Positions 1-13,894 of a DNA stretch of 64,000 nt are shown piece after piece (the stretch's first letter is position 1; every line of letters starts with the position of its first letter). Location of the stretch: NCBI GenBank assembly GCA_003508835.1, contig PUFA01000209.1, positions 2,025,001-2,089,000 on the forward strand. Direction: 5' to 3'. The notes below the pieces were generated by a model that ran no database searches, was not told where the DNA came from, and saw nothing but the letters and a program-made list of their open reading frames with translations. This DNA comes from Eonycteris spelaea. Lineage: Eukaryota > Chordata > Mammalia > Chiroptera > Pteropodidae. The position numbers and the translations under genes are program-made.

Positions 1-45
1 ATTTTGAATTCACTGAGTGCAGTCAACTCCCTGGCTTTGCGAATA

Positions 46-125
46 GGAAAACTGAGACTCAGAGAGTAAAGTGATTTGCCTTAGGTCACACAGTTAGGTG
101 GCAAAGTGAGGCTAGAACTCATGTT
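46..125 (+). repeat. MIR SINE fragment
   Basis: The MIR 3' half is recognisable: an 'aaaactgagactcagagag' stretch, then 'ggtcacacag' and a 'gtggcaaagtgaggctagaactc'-like tail. MIRs are ancient mammal-wide tRNA-derived SINEs with no lineage information. Confidence 0.7.
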
Positions 126-861
126 TCCAGTTGTTTGGTGTAGTATCCATATAGGGAAAGTTTTTATTTATTCTTACTAATATCCCACCAAATGGTACCT
201 CTTCCCCAGTAGTATAGACTGCTTACTTTGTAATTTCGCCACCATGACATATCAGCTGTGTGGCCTTAGCAAGTTATTTGTCCTCTAACTTTCTATTTAT
301 ATTTGAAAAGTGGTGATAATTTAGTGGTACCATAAGATCAGTGATAGGGTGTAATGATGTAATCCTTGGAGAGAGCTTAGCACCGTGACTGGAGCACAGT
401 GGGTACCCCAGTAAATGACAGGGATCATCATCATAATCATCATCATCGTTGCTGATAATTACTCTCCACAATCCTATCATAAATGGCTTGCCTGACTATA
501 GGACAATATTATTATCTCGAATTTTAAGAATCCTTGGTTAACTTTTTGAGTCCTGACTGACTCAACCTCCAGCTGCGTTTGAGACACACAGACCTTGCTA
601 GGCCTTAGTTTTCTCATTTGAAAAACTGAGAGGTCTGTGTATGTCAGGGGGTTAGGGTGCTTGAACTAGAGGTTAATTCTAACTGCCTTCCAATTATGCC
701 TGTATGTTTTTGTGCTCTATTTAGATATACCAAGGATCTATGTTTTTAATTTTCATAGAAACACACCAAAAATAGATAATAAATACAGAGCAACAGACCA
801 GAGAGGCATGTTTAGCCTTTTTAAATAATAAAAAATAAAAAAGGGTAATTTAAAAAATTTC

Positions 862-1253
862 TATATTAGTTTCTATATGGCTAGGACTGCCATAACAAAG
901 TCCCATGGACTGTGTGTCTTAAACTACAGAAATTTATTTTCTCAACATTCTAGAGGTTAGAATTCTGAAATCAAGATATTGGCAGGTTGATCTCTCGAGG
1001 CTTCTCTCCTTGGCTTGTGAATGTCGTTTTCCTCTGGTGTCTTCACATAGTCCTTCCTGTTTGCGTGTCTGAGTCCTAATCTCCTCTTCTGTTAAGGTCA
1101 CTGATCATGGATTAGGACCCACCTTTAATGAACTCAGTGTAGCTTAATTACCTCTTTAAAGGCAGTGTTTCCAAATAAGGTCACCTTCGGAGGTATTGGG
1201 GGTTAGGATTTCACCATGTCAATTTTGGAGGGACACAACTCAGCCCATAACAA
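862..1253 (-). mobile_element. MLT1-type (ERVL-MaLR) solitary LTR
   Basis: The sequence reads as the reverse complement of an MLT1 LTR. It starts with 'ggactgccataacaaagtc', has 'agaaatttattttctcaac' near the primer-distal end, and closes with 'gggacacaactcagcccat' and 'aacaa'. No internal retroviral coding sequence is present. It is an old insertion in an intron. Confidence 0.75.
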
Positions 1254-1744
1254 TTTCCAACTCTGACTAGGCTCTTTTGTGCTTCGTGGGGATAATCTCT
1301 AATATTTGCAACAATGCTGCAAAGCAGGTACTATGGCCCTGGTTATTTAAGTCAGGAAACTGAGGCTCAGCGGGGTTAAGTGTCTCACTCACAGTTAAGT
1401 GGTGAGCTGGAAACAGAACACGAGCCAGTTTTGTTTGCTTCAAAGCAGGTGCTCTTTACTCTGTATTTATTATAGGAAGGAGGGAATCACCTGAGCCTAA
1501 GGCCATCAAATTTATTCTCATTCCAAGTTGGAGCTAAAATAGCTCTGTCTTTTTTGATGGTGGTGATTGTTCTGGAGAACAATGCCCTCCTGAAGAGCAG
1601 GCTGAGCCAATGTCACAGTGGTAGGACAACCTACTCAAGGGAACTTTCACAAGTGGCTCCAGGGGCCACTAAATGTTACCCTTTGGGTCGCATTGTTCCC
1701 TTTGAAACAGAGACAGCTGCCTCTCTGCTTATGCTGTTCTCTTT

Positions 1745-2115
1745 TGCCTGAAATTCTCTTTTCTTTCTCCATTATACATTGAAGCATTGCCTATCTTTCA
1801 AGGTTTGGCCAGTGACCTTGGTCACTCCAAATCTACTCGCACCACCCCCCTCTGTGGTCCTGATTCCCATCAAGCTAATCACTTGCACACTGTAGCTCAC
1901 TTTGGAGACACTTAGGAATGGATCTCACTCTGCTACCTACTAACTGGGTGGCCTGGGGGAAATTCTGTAACTTCTTGGGACTTCATTTTCTCATCTATGA
2001 GTTAAAATTAAAATACCTACCTCACAGCGTTATTGTGAGAGGTAAGTAAGTGAATTAACATTTATTGCACATAGCACTGTTTGGCACATAGTAGACATTT
2101 AGTAAATAGTGCCTT
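1745..2115 (+). repeat. L2-like LINE 3' end
   Basis: The stretch resembles an L2 3' end: a pyrimidine-rich block followed by text related to 'ggcacatagtagacatttag' at about 2086-2105. It is diverged, so the edges are approximate. Confidence 0.45.
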
Positions 2116-5100
2116 TTAAACTTATGTTTTTCTTTCGCCTATATTATTTTAATTGCATGTTTTGTGCTTTCCCAATGAGATTGAGAACTTCTTGGGGGCA
2201 AAAACCAACTCATTTCAATTTGTGAATGCACAATTTGGGGCCTATAAAAAGCAATCTGTATTTATTGATCCATAAGTACACAACATATTTGATAGCATAT
2301 GAGACATATAACACGACCTCAAATAACAGCCGAGGTGATTGAACTGCATCACAACTATTTGATAGACTGCCTCTAAGTCCATACTCCCATTAATCCATTT
2401 ACCATAATCGGTCACCCTTTACTGACTGATTGCCTCCTAAATACATCCCCCTGAAGTTTCTATTTCTACATAATTTCTTTCGTAGAGGAGGAGCTACAGG
2501 CTGGTGAGGGAAAGTACCAGAAGTGTGCAGGGGAATGTGGAAAGAGCAATGAAATGCTTAAAATATGGATCTGGAAACCTCAAATCATGCTGTACATCAA
2601 AAGCAACTGAGATGCCTACAGACTCTTAGCTACCACCCCTAGAAACTTTGATTCGTTCGATCTGGGATAATATCAATGCAACAAACAAATAAACAGAAAA
2701 AAGAAACAACCCATGTGATGATTCTGATGCTCAGACCACTGAAGCTGATGATGCATAAATACTTCAGGGAACTTCCTTTGAGGGTGGTGGTACCTGGTGA
2801 TGCTAGGAGAGGGTCTGTGTACCAGGCTAAAGCCAGGAGCAGAGCCCTGGACTGGAGGAAGGAGGAGGCACCTGGGCAGGGGCTGATCAAATACAGGCTC
2901 GCTTTTACTTCTTACCTTTTTTACTCCCCAAGAGTTGCTAAGAAGAGTATCAAGGCTATGCTCCCCAGGGGAGAGGGCTGGGAATATCAGAGAGCTCAGA
3001 AGGCAGAGCTGTGTAGAGCTTAAGAAATAAATCTTTTCCAGCAAGAATCCCACTACTACCTATTTAGAAAGAGCTTGGAATCACAATTTGATGACATTGG
3101 GTCATTGGACCTCACAGATGTGGTCATTTTGTGAACATGCTTTGAACTTACAATGTACAAAGGCCCATTTATTCCCCTTCCTACTGAAATTCTGGCAAGT
3201 CAAGGCTGATGAAGGGTTTCCAGGAAAGCAGCTGATCTTAGCATCAGTTGTTTCTAAAACTTGGGAAACCATTCCCTGATGCATTTTGAGCCCTTTTCAC
3301 AATGAGGCTCCTGATGCATAATCGCTCTGCAGGAAAATGTCCTTAGAGACTACTTCAAGGAACTCAGACTCTCACCCTCCAAATGTAGTGCTGCTGAGAA
3401 TCCAATGACTTATTCCTGGCATATGATGTCAGGGTGCTTGTTTCCCTCTTTCTCAATTCTAACTTCACAGTAAGGAAAATAGAGTCAGAGGAGACCAGGA
3501 AGTTGCTCATCACCAAAGGGTTAGTATTGGGCATGAGATCATATTTCCCAGCTTTTTCTAAGATATAGCTGGCTTATACAGATTGGTGAGTTTTAGTGCA
3601 GAGTATTCAGGATTTATATTTTTAAAAGAGAAAGAAATTGGGAATGTTATCAGATTATTTTCTTTGTCTCTCTGCCCCTGTTTTTGTGTCTCTTAGTTGT
3701 TGTCTGCCCTTTACTCCAGGAATTTGAAAGAAATATGAACTGCTAAGGGATTTATAATAAAGGGAGCCCCACTGAAGACATGTTGTCTTGAATGTGAAAT
3801 AAATGCTCCGTGCTTGTAACTGGATGCATTTGGATTTTTTCCTCTGTTACCCAAGTTAAACAGGTTCATGGCTTCCTCATAGACAAGAAAAATGTGAGCT
3901 GGAGGGTTATGATGTAGGTGAGAAAAGCTTGTCTCAGGTCTCTCCCCAAATGAATAGCCACCTCAGAAGCTGAACTGATCTTTGGCTGATAGCACTGTTC
4001 CAATTGGTCAGGTTCGTGACATACTGGTTGTGAAATATTTTGAGACTACCTCTCCTCTCTTATTACAAGTGGAGAATCCCTCATCCTTGTGTAACTGATG
4101 ACTGTACATAGCAACTATCATTATTCTATATCTAAATAACCCCTCCCAGAGTGGGGTCCTTCCTACATCTCTGTTCTATTGACTTGTGATTTTGTTGTCA
4201 ATAAATGTGTCAATAGAGAATAGAATGTTGATTTAATAAAGAACTGCTGTGGAGTAATCTGGGGGAAGAAGGGGACAATAGAGGCTGGTGGTCTATATTA
4301 AAGGACCATAAATAACCTTTTGGAGACATTATAATTCTTGCTAACTTGACAAAAAAGACCAACATTGGGCAATGATGGAAGGATATGAAGTCAGCTTTGG
4401 TCCTTCTAATATCTGAGTCCCTCCTTGGGTGTCACATACTAAGGGAGGCTGGTTCAGTTACTAAATCTGATTAACTGCCTCAATAGGGAATCAGCTAGTA
4501 TAGAGCACTAAATTTGAGCCTGGAAAGATTAAGTTGCCTCCTAAATGCTCGATTTGTCCCCAAAACGGTTGCTTCACCAAGCTAATCGGCCTGCCCAATA
4601 CCACAAAGACCCACTCCCTTTCAACAAAGGAAGAAAAACCCCCCCACACCTAATAAGAACTAAGCAATGAGTTGCTATTGATTTCGCACAGCAGCACATA
4701 TTTGGTTTATAAATCATTCTATTCCTGTAACCTAAATTGCAAAGCATTTTTGAAAAGCCATCGAGTTGCAGAATTTTAAAAATGTATTTGATTGCCAGAC
4801 TTGCCAATTGGGTCAGTTTTCCAGAGCCTTATGCTTCCGTCTTTATTACTGTTGAAGAGGAAAAGGAGGCGGCCAACAACTGGTGATTGAAACACAATTC
4901 CCCCTGGCATGTAAGTCTTGGCTAGCCTCTGTGTGTTACCTGGCCACAATCCCGTGGCACTCCCTGCAATGCCTGGGCCAAGGCCTGCCCTTCCTGATGG
5001 TTGCCCTCCAGATTCCACTAGAAATCAAGGTGAAAACCACTGCAGACTGCATCCCTGGAGATCTTCATGGTTTTTAATTGCATGAGTCTCCGAAAAGTCT

Positions 5101-6093
5101 GTGAGAGAATTAGAGGAGGAATAATTATTCCTGCCTCACAGATGGGGAACTTGGACTCAGCAAAGATAAGTGACTTACTCAAAGAAGCACAGTTAGTTTA
5201 TAGTAATCCTGAATCCTAATCCTTATCTCTGTCTTTTAGTCTAGTGCTCCTTCCAGAACAATACAAGGACATAGAAAAGTCAGTAAGAAAAGGAATCTGC
5301 CCAAAGTAGTTTGTCCTGGTTCTCAGACCCATGAGGGTCGGATTCTTTCATCAGATACTCTTCTTTTTAAATGCCTCATGAGTAATCTGGCCACCAAAAT
5401 CTTTGTTTTCATCACCATCATTATAAAAAGAGGGCTGTCAAAAGTCAATATATAGGATGGGATATGTTATGATATAATATTCTATATTGCATATTATAAT
5501 ATGACCAAATTATGAAATACAACCTATAATTTTATGACTTAAATTCAGGATTTTCCATACTTATCAGTCATAACCCATTAAAATGGGTCATGAAGTCAAT
5601 TTAATGAGCTGCTATCAGGATTAAAAGAAAAATAGGTTAAGACAAGGTATGTTAGAATTGAAAATATCAGAGTGTGTTGCATGTAGAAAAGATAAGTCTT
5701 GTTCTCTGAACATTTTATTCACATATTATGTGTACTAAATCACAATGTTAAGTATTTCTTATCAGAGTGTTTCCTTTTTTCTCACTTCTCGTCTCGTCTT
5801 TCTCTTTTCTCATCCCTTCTCTCTCTCCTTCTCTATGTATATAGAAATGTACCCAAATGTCTTTCACCTTTGTCCTATTTACAGGTATCATCAACCATCC
5901 TCCCCAATCCTCATCCTTCTTGACATTTCCCAAGGGTCTGGAGCAGACACTGTTCTGTAGAGTTGCTCCTTCTTTTCTCTCCTCTATTGAAAAGGTCCTT
6001 TTGCAGTATGACCCTCGAGACAGGATTTGGGAGTTCTTTCCATGTTTTGTAAATAAATTGCTGTATCTCTAAACCATTACATTTCCATTCCAG

Positions 6094-6216
6094 GCAAAGC
6101 CACTCAAACTTGAAGAAATGAAATCCCCTAGGAGAACCATGATGTCTTTTGCAATCATTGTGATTTGTTCTTCCCAAGTTACATTGAGCTTGAATTTAGA
6201 GTCTGTTCATCCTTTG
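6094..6216 (+). CDS. ADGRF5: ADGRF5 exon 1 (coding): signal peptide
   Basis: The acceptor is at 6092-6093 (ccattccag). The start codon is ATG 6118-6120, followed by 33 codons and a gtgagt donor at 6217, leaving phase 0. The peptide begins MKSPRRT, as in human ADGRF5, and continues with a hydrophobic core (FAIIVIC) ending near SSQ, which is a typical cleavable signal peptide. Bases 6094-6117 are 5' UTR. The start is chosen by match to the family's MKSPRRT N-terminus and by the hydrophobic segment that follows. Confidence 0.93.
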
Positions 6217-8104
6217 GTGAGTAAATCCACATCTGTTATATTTTTCCTTGTCAAATTTTTCTGATTTCATGGAACGTCACAGATAAAAATTGTTTTCAAA
6301 AATTTTTTGACAGCCTTTGAGAAACTGTTGCAAATGTGGATGGGGGTGGTGAACATAAATGGATATTAGCGTTTCTACTGGGCTACAATTGACCATACTC
6401 AGAAATCGGTGGTGATAGTATCAAGTGAACATCCCTCAGGCTTCCTCCCATAATTGAATTGCCATCTCTACACCCAAAGCTGCACCCCTGTGAAACTGAT
6501 GACAATGACTTTATGCAGATTTAGAGGACTGAGAAGGCACGTGTTCTTGAAGGATCCATTTTAATTAGAGCGTCAGGTCAGAACACATTTCACAAAGCAT
6601 TAATCTGTTATGTGTACTTGCAACAATCACAAATAGATATATCTAAAGGGGCCATTGCTGTCACCTAAGCTTTTCACTGACAGATTATCCAAGTTGTTTT
6701 GTCTCTGGAAAGTTAATGGGAGTTTAGCTTAACAAAAAGGGTAATAAGTACTCCTTTATTTTTGTAAGAATTATTGGATTGTTCCTTCCTTAGCTTACTC
6801 CACTTAACATGCACCAAAGACAGAGTGTGTTAGAGGTTAGGGAATCTTGGGAGACTGATGTAATTGTCTCTGTGTCTAGGTGTCTTCCTCTGTAAAACAA
6901 CGATAATAATAGTACTGATTTCCTATGATTACTATGAGAATTAAATTAGTTAATATTTATAAAATATCTTAAAACTGTGCATGGCACATATTAAACATTA
7001 CAGCACTGTTTGCTATTATTAGTTCTTACTGTATTTTTTCCTACTGATTTTTTAAAAAGTTATTTAGTGTTACTTTATTTATGCTGTTACTAGTGTTATA
7101 TATCTATATCTATATCTATCTCTTCATTGGCAGATTTTAATATTGTAAAACATTTCTTTTTTTTCCCTGCTTGGTACTTTTAAATGATAATTCTTTGCCT
7201 TCTATTCCAATTGTCAATTCTGTTTTCATATTTATGTTTGTCTGATCTTTGTCCTTTATTTTTTGTTTAGACCTTAATATATCATGTTGCTTTGATGCTT
7301 CTTTTATAAACAACATGTATTTAAAGATTTTTTTCTTTTAAATCAAATCTGAGTAAATCTGACTTTGTGTAATATAATTTATTAACATTTAATGTCATTT
7401 AAAATGCTTGATCTTACTTTCAGGATTTTGTTTTATGACTTTATAACTTCCTATTTTTTGTTTGAGTCTTTCATTGTTTAACTTAGGTTTTCTTTATCTT
7501 TTTCTTTATATCTCTCATGACTTGGGAGGTATATTTTATGTCTCTTCTCCAGAGTGCAGGGTATAATCCGTACAGTCATGTGCAGTGGCTTATTCATATA
7601 AATAGAGAAAAATGTTTATGTTTCCTGTGGAATCGCAGGGTCAGTGCAGAGCTCCAGTTACCCCAGGCCTGTGGGGAGAAAGACAGAACATGAGGTGATG
7701 TCAGCAATGGGTTAGTGTTACCTCTGTTCTAGAATTTCCTCATGTTCATGGCTGCAGCCATGCCCTCCTACTGAACCAGGTTGGTCCTCATCTCAGTGGC
7801 CCTAATGGAGCCCTTCTATCTGCCTGGTGGCACGGCCGGTCATGGATAAGCTGCTGACTTCCTAGGGATGCTAGGAGAATCCAAATTTTACTCTCCTGGA
7901 AGGCCCCACCACCACCCCAAAGGGCCTCGCTTTTTTTCCCTGGATCTGCCTTCAAGATATAATATCTTTGTACAGCCCAAAGGCCAAAGACCCCCATTGG
8001 AGAAGTGCACTTAAACCTGCCTTATCAGCTTATATGGCTCTAATCTGCCACCCAGGTCCCACGGTTAACTTCTACCAGTTTAAAAGCAGCACATGGCGAT
8101 GAGC

Positions 8105-8565
8105 TTTAAAAAAAAATTATAGTAAATACACATAAAATTTACCATCTTGGCCATTTTTAACTCTACAGTTCAGTGTGTCAAATACATTCATTAGTTGTGC
8201 AATCAATCTGCAGAAATTTTCTTCTTGCAAACTGAAAATCTATACCTATTACATAGCAGTTCTCCATTCCTCCTCTCCTGGCACCTGGCAACTACCATTC
8301 TACTTCCTGTCTCTCTGATTTTGACAACTTTAAGTACTATGTATAAGTGGAATCACACAATATTTGTCTTTTCATGACTAGCTTATTTCACTTTGTATAA
8401 TGTCCTAAAAGTGTATCTATGCGGTAGTATGTGTCAGAATTTCCTTCCTTTGAATAATGATCTATTGTATGTATATCCCGCATTATTCATTTATTTATCA
8501 ATGGACGCTTGGGTTGCTTTCACCTCTCAGTTATTATGAACAATGCTGCAAATGAACATGGGTGC
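8105..8565 (-). mobile_element. L1M LINE 3' end
   Basis: The text reads as the reverse complement of an old L1 3' end: 'ggaatcacacaatatttgtc', 'gcttatttcactttgtataa', 'ggacgcttgggttgctttca' and 'tattatgaacaatgctgcaa' occur in the expected order. It is diverged and non-autonomous. Confidence 0.75.
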
Positions 8566-11447
8566 CAAATATGGGGTGATGGGCTTTTGAAATTTGATGA
8601 TACAGCTTCTCAAACGTCACTGTGCACATGCATCCCCTTCTTAAAATGCAGGTTTCAACTCTGGGGTGGGCTCCTCCCCCTTGTCCCTGCTCCAAAGATT
8701 GGACTTTGAACAGCAAGGCTGTAGACTCCCAGCTTTGGCCTTGGCCCTGAGTCTGAAGCCAGGCTCTGACCCTCACCAGCTTTGAAAACTTAGTTGCATT
8801 TCCTCATCTCCTTAACTTTTTTCCTCTACATAATATCAGAATGAATAGTAACTCCTTCATCTGTTTCTTGTGAGGATTGAATGTTATCATACATGTATGC
8901 CTTTGCACAGGGACTAGCACAGAGCAAGTACCTAAGATTTGGTAGGTAGTTTTACTATTCTAGTACAAAATAAACCTATGTTAATATACCAATGTGAAGA
9001 GACATTCCAACAGGGCTGAGACAATTATTTAACATAGACACAAAGATGTTAAGTCTTGGATTTTAGATCAAGACAAAGAAAAATGAATAAAAGGCCTTGA
9101 CAAGGAGAGGTGAGATCTGGCAACAATAGCTGGCATCTTTGAGGACCGCCTTGTTTGTCATCAGGTTCCATGGGGGATTTTCTTTTCTACACATAAAATG
9201 CCACCTCTCATTACTGACTGATTGTCCACTCCCATTGTAGGCCACCACTTCCACCCCCATAGTTATTTGTAAAGTCATCATGTCAGACAGGTGGGGTGTT
9301 TCCTGAAATTAGTGACCTTGTGTCTTCCTACTGAAGCTTGGCCATCAGGAAATTCCCCCTGGATGGAGCTAGGCTTTGTTGCTCAGACACTCATCTGAGT
9401 ACTTTTGCAAGGATGTGCTGAGGGAAGCCCAGTTGGAGGCTCTGTTATTGTATCTGAAGAAAATGTTTAGTTAAGCATCAGGAACCCCTGGAAGGATCTA
9501 TGTTTTTCTCATGAGTTCTCCTCAACATCCAAAGTTTAAGAGAAGAGGCAAGTTCTGGAGCCTCACAGGTCCCAAAACTGGGATGACGTGAGGACTCAGG
9601 AGTGCAAAGCTGGCCCCCTGTGACCCCCAGGCCAGCTGGACACATAGGTATACACCACTGGCCAGAGACTGCACAAGCATTTGCTGTGCCTCGGCACATT
9701 ACTATTCACAGCATAAGAAACTGAGGCTTAGAGTGAGTGCATGACTTTTCCAACCAGGAAAAGCTGAGGCTGTGGGATTCAGTTCTTGGCGTGACTCAAG
9801 CATTTGCCTTATTGAAATCCAGGCTCCATGACTTGGCAGCCAGCTCTTTGTTCCTTGTCAAATCTGAGAAGGCCAAGGGTAGTTCACCACTGGGGAACTT
9901 CTCGTAGGTTTTATTGCTTTCGGTGTGTTTTTCCTCCATTTTCTCCAATGATTGAAGGGCTCAAAGCAAAGGTCATTCTCAAAAAAAGTTGTGAATCCTA
10001 ACTGGACAATAGAGAGGAGGTAGGTGACAAGAGTTCTGGAACCAGCACTTTGCAAAGATATCCCCTGAAAATTCTAGATAATCACAATAAAGATTCAGGA
10101 AACAGTTAAAAACCAGTGTCTCTCAAAAAATGACCTCACATCTAGGGATGAGCAGGTTAAATAGTCAATTTTCTTCACCCTACCCATTACCTGCTAAATC
10201 AGACTGGGGATGGAGAGACAAGTGACGCTTATGCTCGCAAAGATTTGAAATACTTTGCATGAGAGAATTGAAACCTATCTTGATTTTAGTGTATGACTGC
10301 CAACAGAAAGTCTTCAATTCTTCAGTCCTACTGGAAAAATGGAGAAAATGAAATCTTGACCTGGGAGAGCTGCCTAGTGGTGACTGCCAGTGATCACCTT
10401 CTCAAAGGCTGAGTTCCCTAACCAAAACCTGTGAAGAGTAGACAGAGAAAGCTGTCTACTTTCGTGCATTGACTTTGCTCCTTCTCAGTCCCTGCGCATT
10501 TCAGGACAGCTAAAATAACCTCGCTGCAAACAAAGCAGCAACTGGGTTTTTGAAATTCAAATCATCATCCATTTTTTATTCATTTCATCAGGAACATTTA
10601 TGAACTATCACAGGTACACAGTTTTTCTCCAGTTCCTATGGATGTTACCTAGTCATTGAACAGAAAGAGGGAACAGAAGTAGGCAATAGAGAAGAAAAAA
10701 TGCTAGGTAAAAAGAGACTAGGTCCCTGAGACAAACCCACAGTTTCCTGAGGGATCTCCTGATAAGATGATACAAGGCCTTTGTGCACAGACTAGCTGGG
10801 TTCAAATTTTGACTCTGCCATTTTAAAACTATGCTACTTCCACCAAGATATTTGACCTCTCTGTGCCCATCCATGTTTTCTGATCAGTGAAATGTGGCTA
10901 ATCTACAATTTCAGCTGTCGTGAGAATTAAATAAGTTAGCACACATCAAGTACTTAACAGTGCCTGGCACAAGGTGTTGAACACATCTTAGAAATGATTG
11001 TTTCTGTTATTGCTATGATGTGAGATAACAAGAAAATAACGGTAGACACCACAGATGGCAAAATGAGCTTTGCCTTGGGAGGAGTTCATAGGTATGTGGA
11101 GTTCACAGTGAAGGGCCCACTACGGTGGGCAGGGATTGCCTAGGAGACTTCATAGATTTGGGGCTCTTCTACTGAGCCTTAAAGGGAATTGGATTGGGAA
11201 GCACATCAAAGGAAAACCCAAGTGGAGGCACGGATGAATTAGGAGACCTGTGTCAGGTCGGGTATGGTTACCAGATGTGGAACTTGCAGTGACTCCAACA
11301 GCAAAGCCAATCAATGTCAGTTCTTAAACAAAGAAACCACATAAAGATGGAAGATGATCTTTATAGAGGTGAAGCAAGAGACAGTATGTAGACAGAGGGG
11401 TCTTTGTGAATGGTGCCCCCAGAACAGTGTGATGCTCTGTTGTGGAG

Positions 11448-11667
11448 TAACATTTACTATGTCGCTAAAAGTAGTCTCAGTGCTTTACATTTATTAATCA
11501 TTTGATCCTCACAACAACCTAATGAAGCAAGCTATTTTATCCCTATATTATGGGTGAGTACCAAGGCACAGAGATGCTAAGTAACTTACCCAAGGCCACA
11601 CAGCCATTTTATGGTAGAGCTCAGATTTGCCTGTAGAGTCCTTGTTCTTAACTATTGTACTATATGA
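11448..11667 (+). repeat. MIR SINE, nearly full length
   Basis: The MIR core and 3' part are clear: 'tttacatttattaatcattt', 'gatcctcacaacaacctaat', 'aagtaacttacccaaggcca' and 'cttaactattgtactatatg'. A second MIR follows within a few bases. Confidence 0.8.
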
Positions 11668-11669
11668 TG

Positions 11670-11882
11670 TAACAAACATTTATTAAGAGCTTACATGTGC
11701 CATGTTGCAGTTTGCTTAATTCTCATAACAATTCTATGAGGTCAGTACCATTATTATTCCATTTACAGAAAAGAAAACAGAGGCTTAGAGGGGGTAAATA
11801 AATCTCTCTTAGGGTCACATAGCATATAAGTGGCACAGCCTTGTACCCAGGTAATCTGACTCAAGAGCTGGCTCTCATGGCT
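11670..11882 (+). repeat. MIR SINE, second adjacent copy
   Basis: A second MIR starts with 'aacatttattaagagcttac' and runs through 'aattctcataacaattctat' to an 'actcaagagctggctctcat'-type end. It lies directly behind the first copy in the same orientation, and differs enough to be an independent insertion rather than a recent duplication. Confidence 0.75.
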
Positions 11883-12408
11883 CCTGCCACAGGAAGCAAT
11901 AATGGAACCATCTGAGGGAAAAAAGACCAGGGAATGAGAAAATAATTTCTAAGTATGGACAATCTAAAATAGATCTAATGACACAGAAATATTGGGGTGG
12001 GAACAGGCCGGGTGCTAAGAAGAGGTCGTGAGACTTGTCAAAAAGGTCACTGAAATGACTCAAGGTTCAAGTCTTAAGCAGAAAGCAGATTTAGAAACAC
12101 CATAATTTACACTTCTTGACAGGACTTAAACTGCCAGAACTCTGAGAAACTCAGATATGGTGATTTCTTCCACTCCTAGAACTAGAGACTGGTCTTTAAA
12201 AACAATTTCCAAGTCATTTTATTTTCCTGACCATTGAGTGCTGTTTACCCAATATCCACTAGGCACAGATATTAACCCAGAATCTGCAGCCCTGAATTCC
12301 GCTCTAACATTTTGGGGCATGTGAGCAGAAAGCTGTCATGAAAAAAAAAAAAAAAAAAAAAAAAACATCTCTAACGCTAACTGACAATTTTCTAAAATGT
12401 CCTTTCAG

Positions 12409-12463
12409 ATTCTCCACGATCATGAACTAGCAGGGGAAGAGCCACTAAGGCAAAAACGAGCGG
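12409..12463 (+). CDS. ADGRF5: ADGRF5 exon 2: propeptide with furin motif
   Basis: The acceptor is cctttcag (ending 12408), the donor gtatgt at 12464; 55 bases, phase 0 in and phase 1 out. The peptide ILHDHELAGEEPLRQKRAG matches the human segment ending in RQKRA. RQKR is a basic furin-type site that removes the propeptide in the secretory pathway. The exon is open and well conserved. Confidence 0.9.
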
Positions 12464-13084
12464 GTATGTAAACTCTTTGCTTGGTGATCACTTCTACTAA
12501 GTACGATCAAATGACACTTGCTGTAACTTTTCAAAACTCTGCAATCCACATAATTCAGTCTCCAAGCACATCAGGATCTAATTTCTAGAATTAATTACAA
12601 AGGCACTCCATTCTTTATTCGAATGGCATTAAATGATTTTAGCAATGCATCATAATCTTCCTTTTCTCTCCCATCACCACTCCTCACATCCTGGAGATTT
12701 CCCAGTGCCTCTCTCTCCTCAGCTGCCCTCTGCCACCATCAAGCCTGCTTCTCTACTCTCATCCCAGCAGCCTTCCCTTTTGTATTTTTTTTTTTTTTGA
12801 TCTCTTCTGTTCTCACTTATCATTTTATTTTGTGGATAATTTAACCACTCAACTCAAGTTCTTCTTCTCGGTCTCCCATTCTAATTTTCCCACTAAATTC
12901 CAAAAATGGTCTGGAAAATATAGGGCTCCATGTTTTGGAGGGTCGAGGACAGGTGAAAGCTGTGAACATTCACTAGTACACTGATCCTCAGTGTCCTGTC
13001 CTACATGCAGGACTCTGGGCAGGTGTCAGTATATGACTGCAGACTGGCTTTTCCCAGTATCGGATCCTCCTAATTTCCTCATAG

Positions 13085-13540
13085 TAACCTTTCAAAAGCA
13101 TCAGTCTGATTGTGTTAGTTCCCTGTGTGAAATTCTTCATGGGTTCCTAACTGCCTTGGAGATAAAATCTAATCACCTGCTGGAGTATTACTAGACCCGC
13201 AAGCTTTTTCCCACATGTTCTCCTGTTTCCTTTCACCCAGTCGATACCCCACCTACCATCCCTCTTTGTCTGGAGGACTCCAACTTAAGACTCAATTCAC
13301 ATGGGCCTCTGCCATGTAAGGCCTTTCACTGAATCCCCAGACAGGGAGGGGCTGCTTTTCTGAGTTCCCATTGCCCTTGATACATTCCCATAGCACAACA
13401 TTTGTCCCAGTGTATTGTAATTATTTTGCTTCCTGTTTGTCATCCCCAGTAGACATGAGCTCCCTTGAACTCTCTTCCTCTCTCTAGCCTGGCATCTCGC
13501 CCAGTTTCTCAATAAATGAGTGAACAAATGAAGAGTGCAC
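13085..13540 (+). repeat. L2 LINE 3' end
   Basis: The text resembles L2 3' sequence: 'gaaattcttcatgggttcct', 'ctgccttggagataaaatct', 'gtagacatgagctcccttga' and the closing 'ctcaataaatgagtgaacaa'. L2 is an ancient mammal-wide LINE. Confidence 0.65.
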
Positions 13541-13894
13541 GTCTCTGTCATAGCTGCCTCTTTGTGAGTTCAGAGGATATGTTCTTATTGTTAAGAATCT
13601 GCTGGCTTAGTGGCTATAACTGTGTGGAAGGTAAAACTTCTAAATTAGAGCATTGTGACTGAATCATTTTCCAGAGATGTCATTTTCCAGGCATGCCGTG
13701 ACTCGGTCTCTTTAGTCTTGTGGTCTAAAGGAGATGCTGAGCTGCCAAAGAGAGTAGGCTTTGAGGTCAAAGTTAGAGGTATCTGTTAGAGCCCCCTCAC
13801 AGTATGAACCAGACCCTACTGTTGTGAAATGAGAATTTGACCACATTTTATTAAGCTCTCAAAATGCTCCTTGGAAGGTCATACTGCTGATCAC

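Larger units (their letters stand above)
1..6093. other. Upstream/intron 1 sequence, no coding exon seen
   Basis: No conserved coding segment is visible. The stretch holds MIR fragments (about 46-125 and 1350-1450), an MLT1-type LTR (862-1253), L2-like sequence (about 1745-2115) and unassigned AT-rich DNA. In human ADGRF5 a long first intron separates non-coding first exons from the start-codon exon, so this is probably part of that intron. A non-coding exon could hide here and would not be recognisable by eye. Confidence 0.6.
6217..12408. other. Intron: old L1, MIR pair, no genes
   Basis: No coding exon was found. The stretch holds an AT-rich, probable antisense L1 segment (about 7030-7540), an antisense L1M 3' end (8105-8565), a pair of adjacent MIRs (11448-11882) and a 25-base A run ending at 12365, close to the next acceptor. 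Short open frames here have no recognisable family. Confidence 0.6.
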
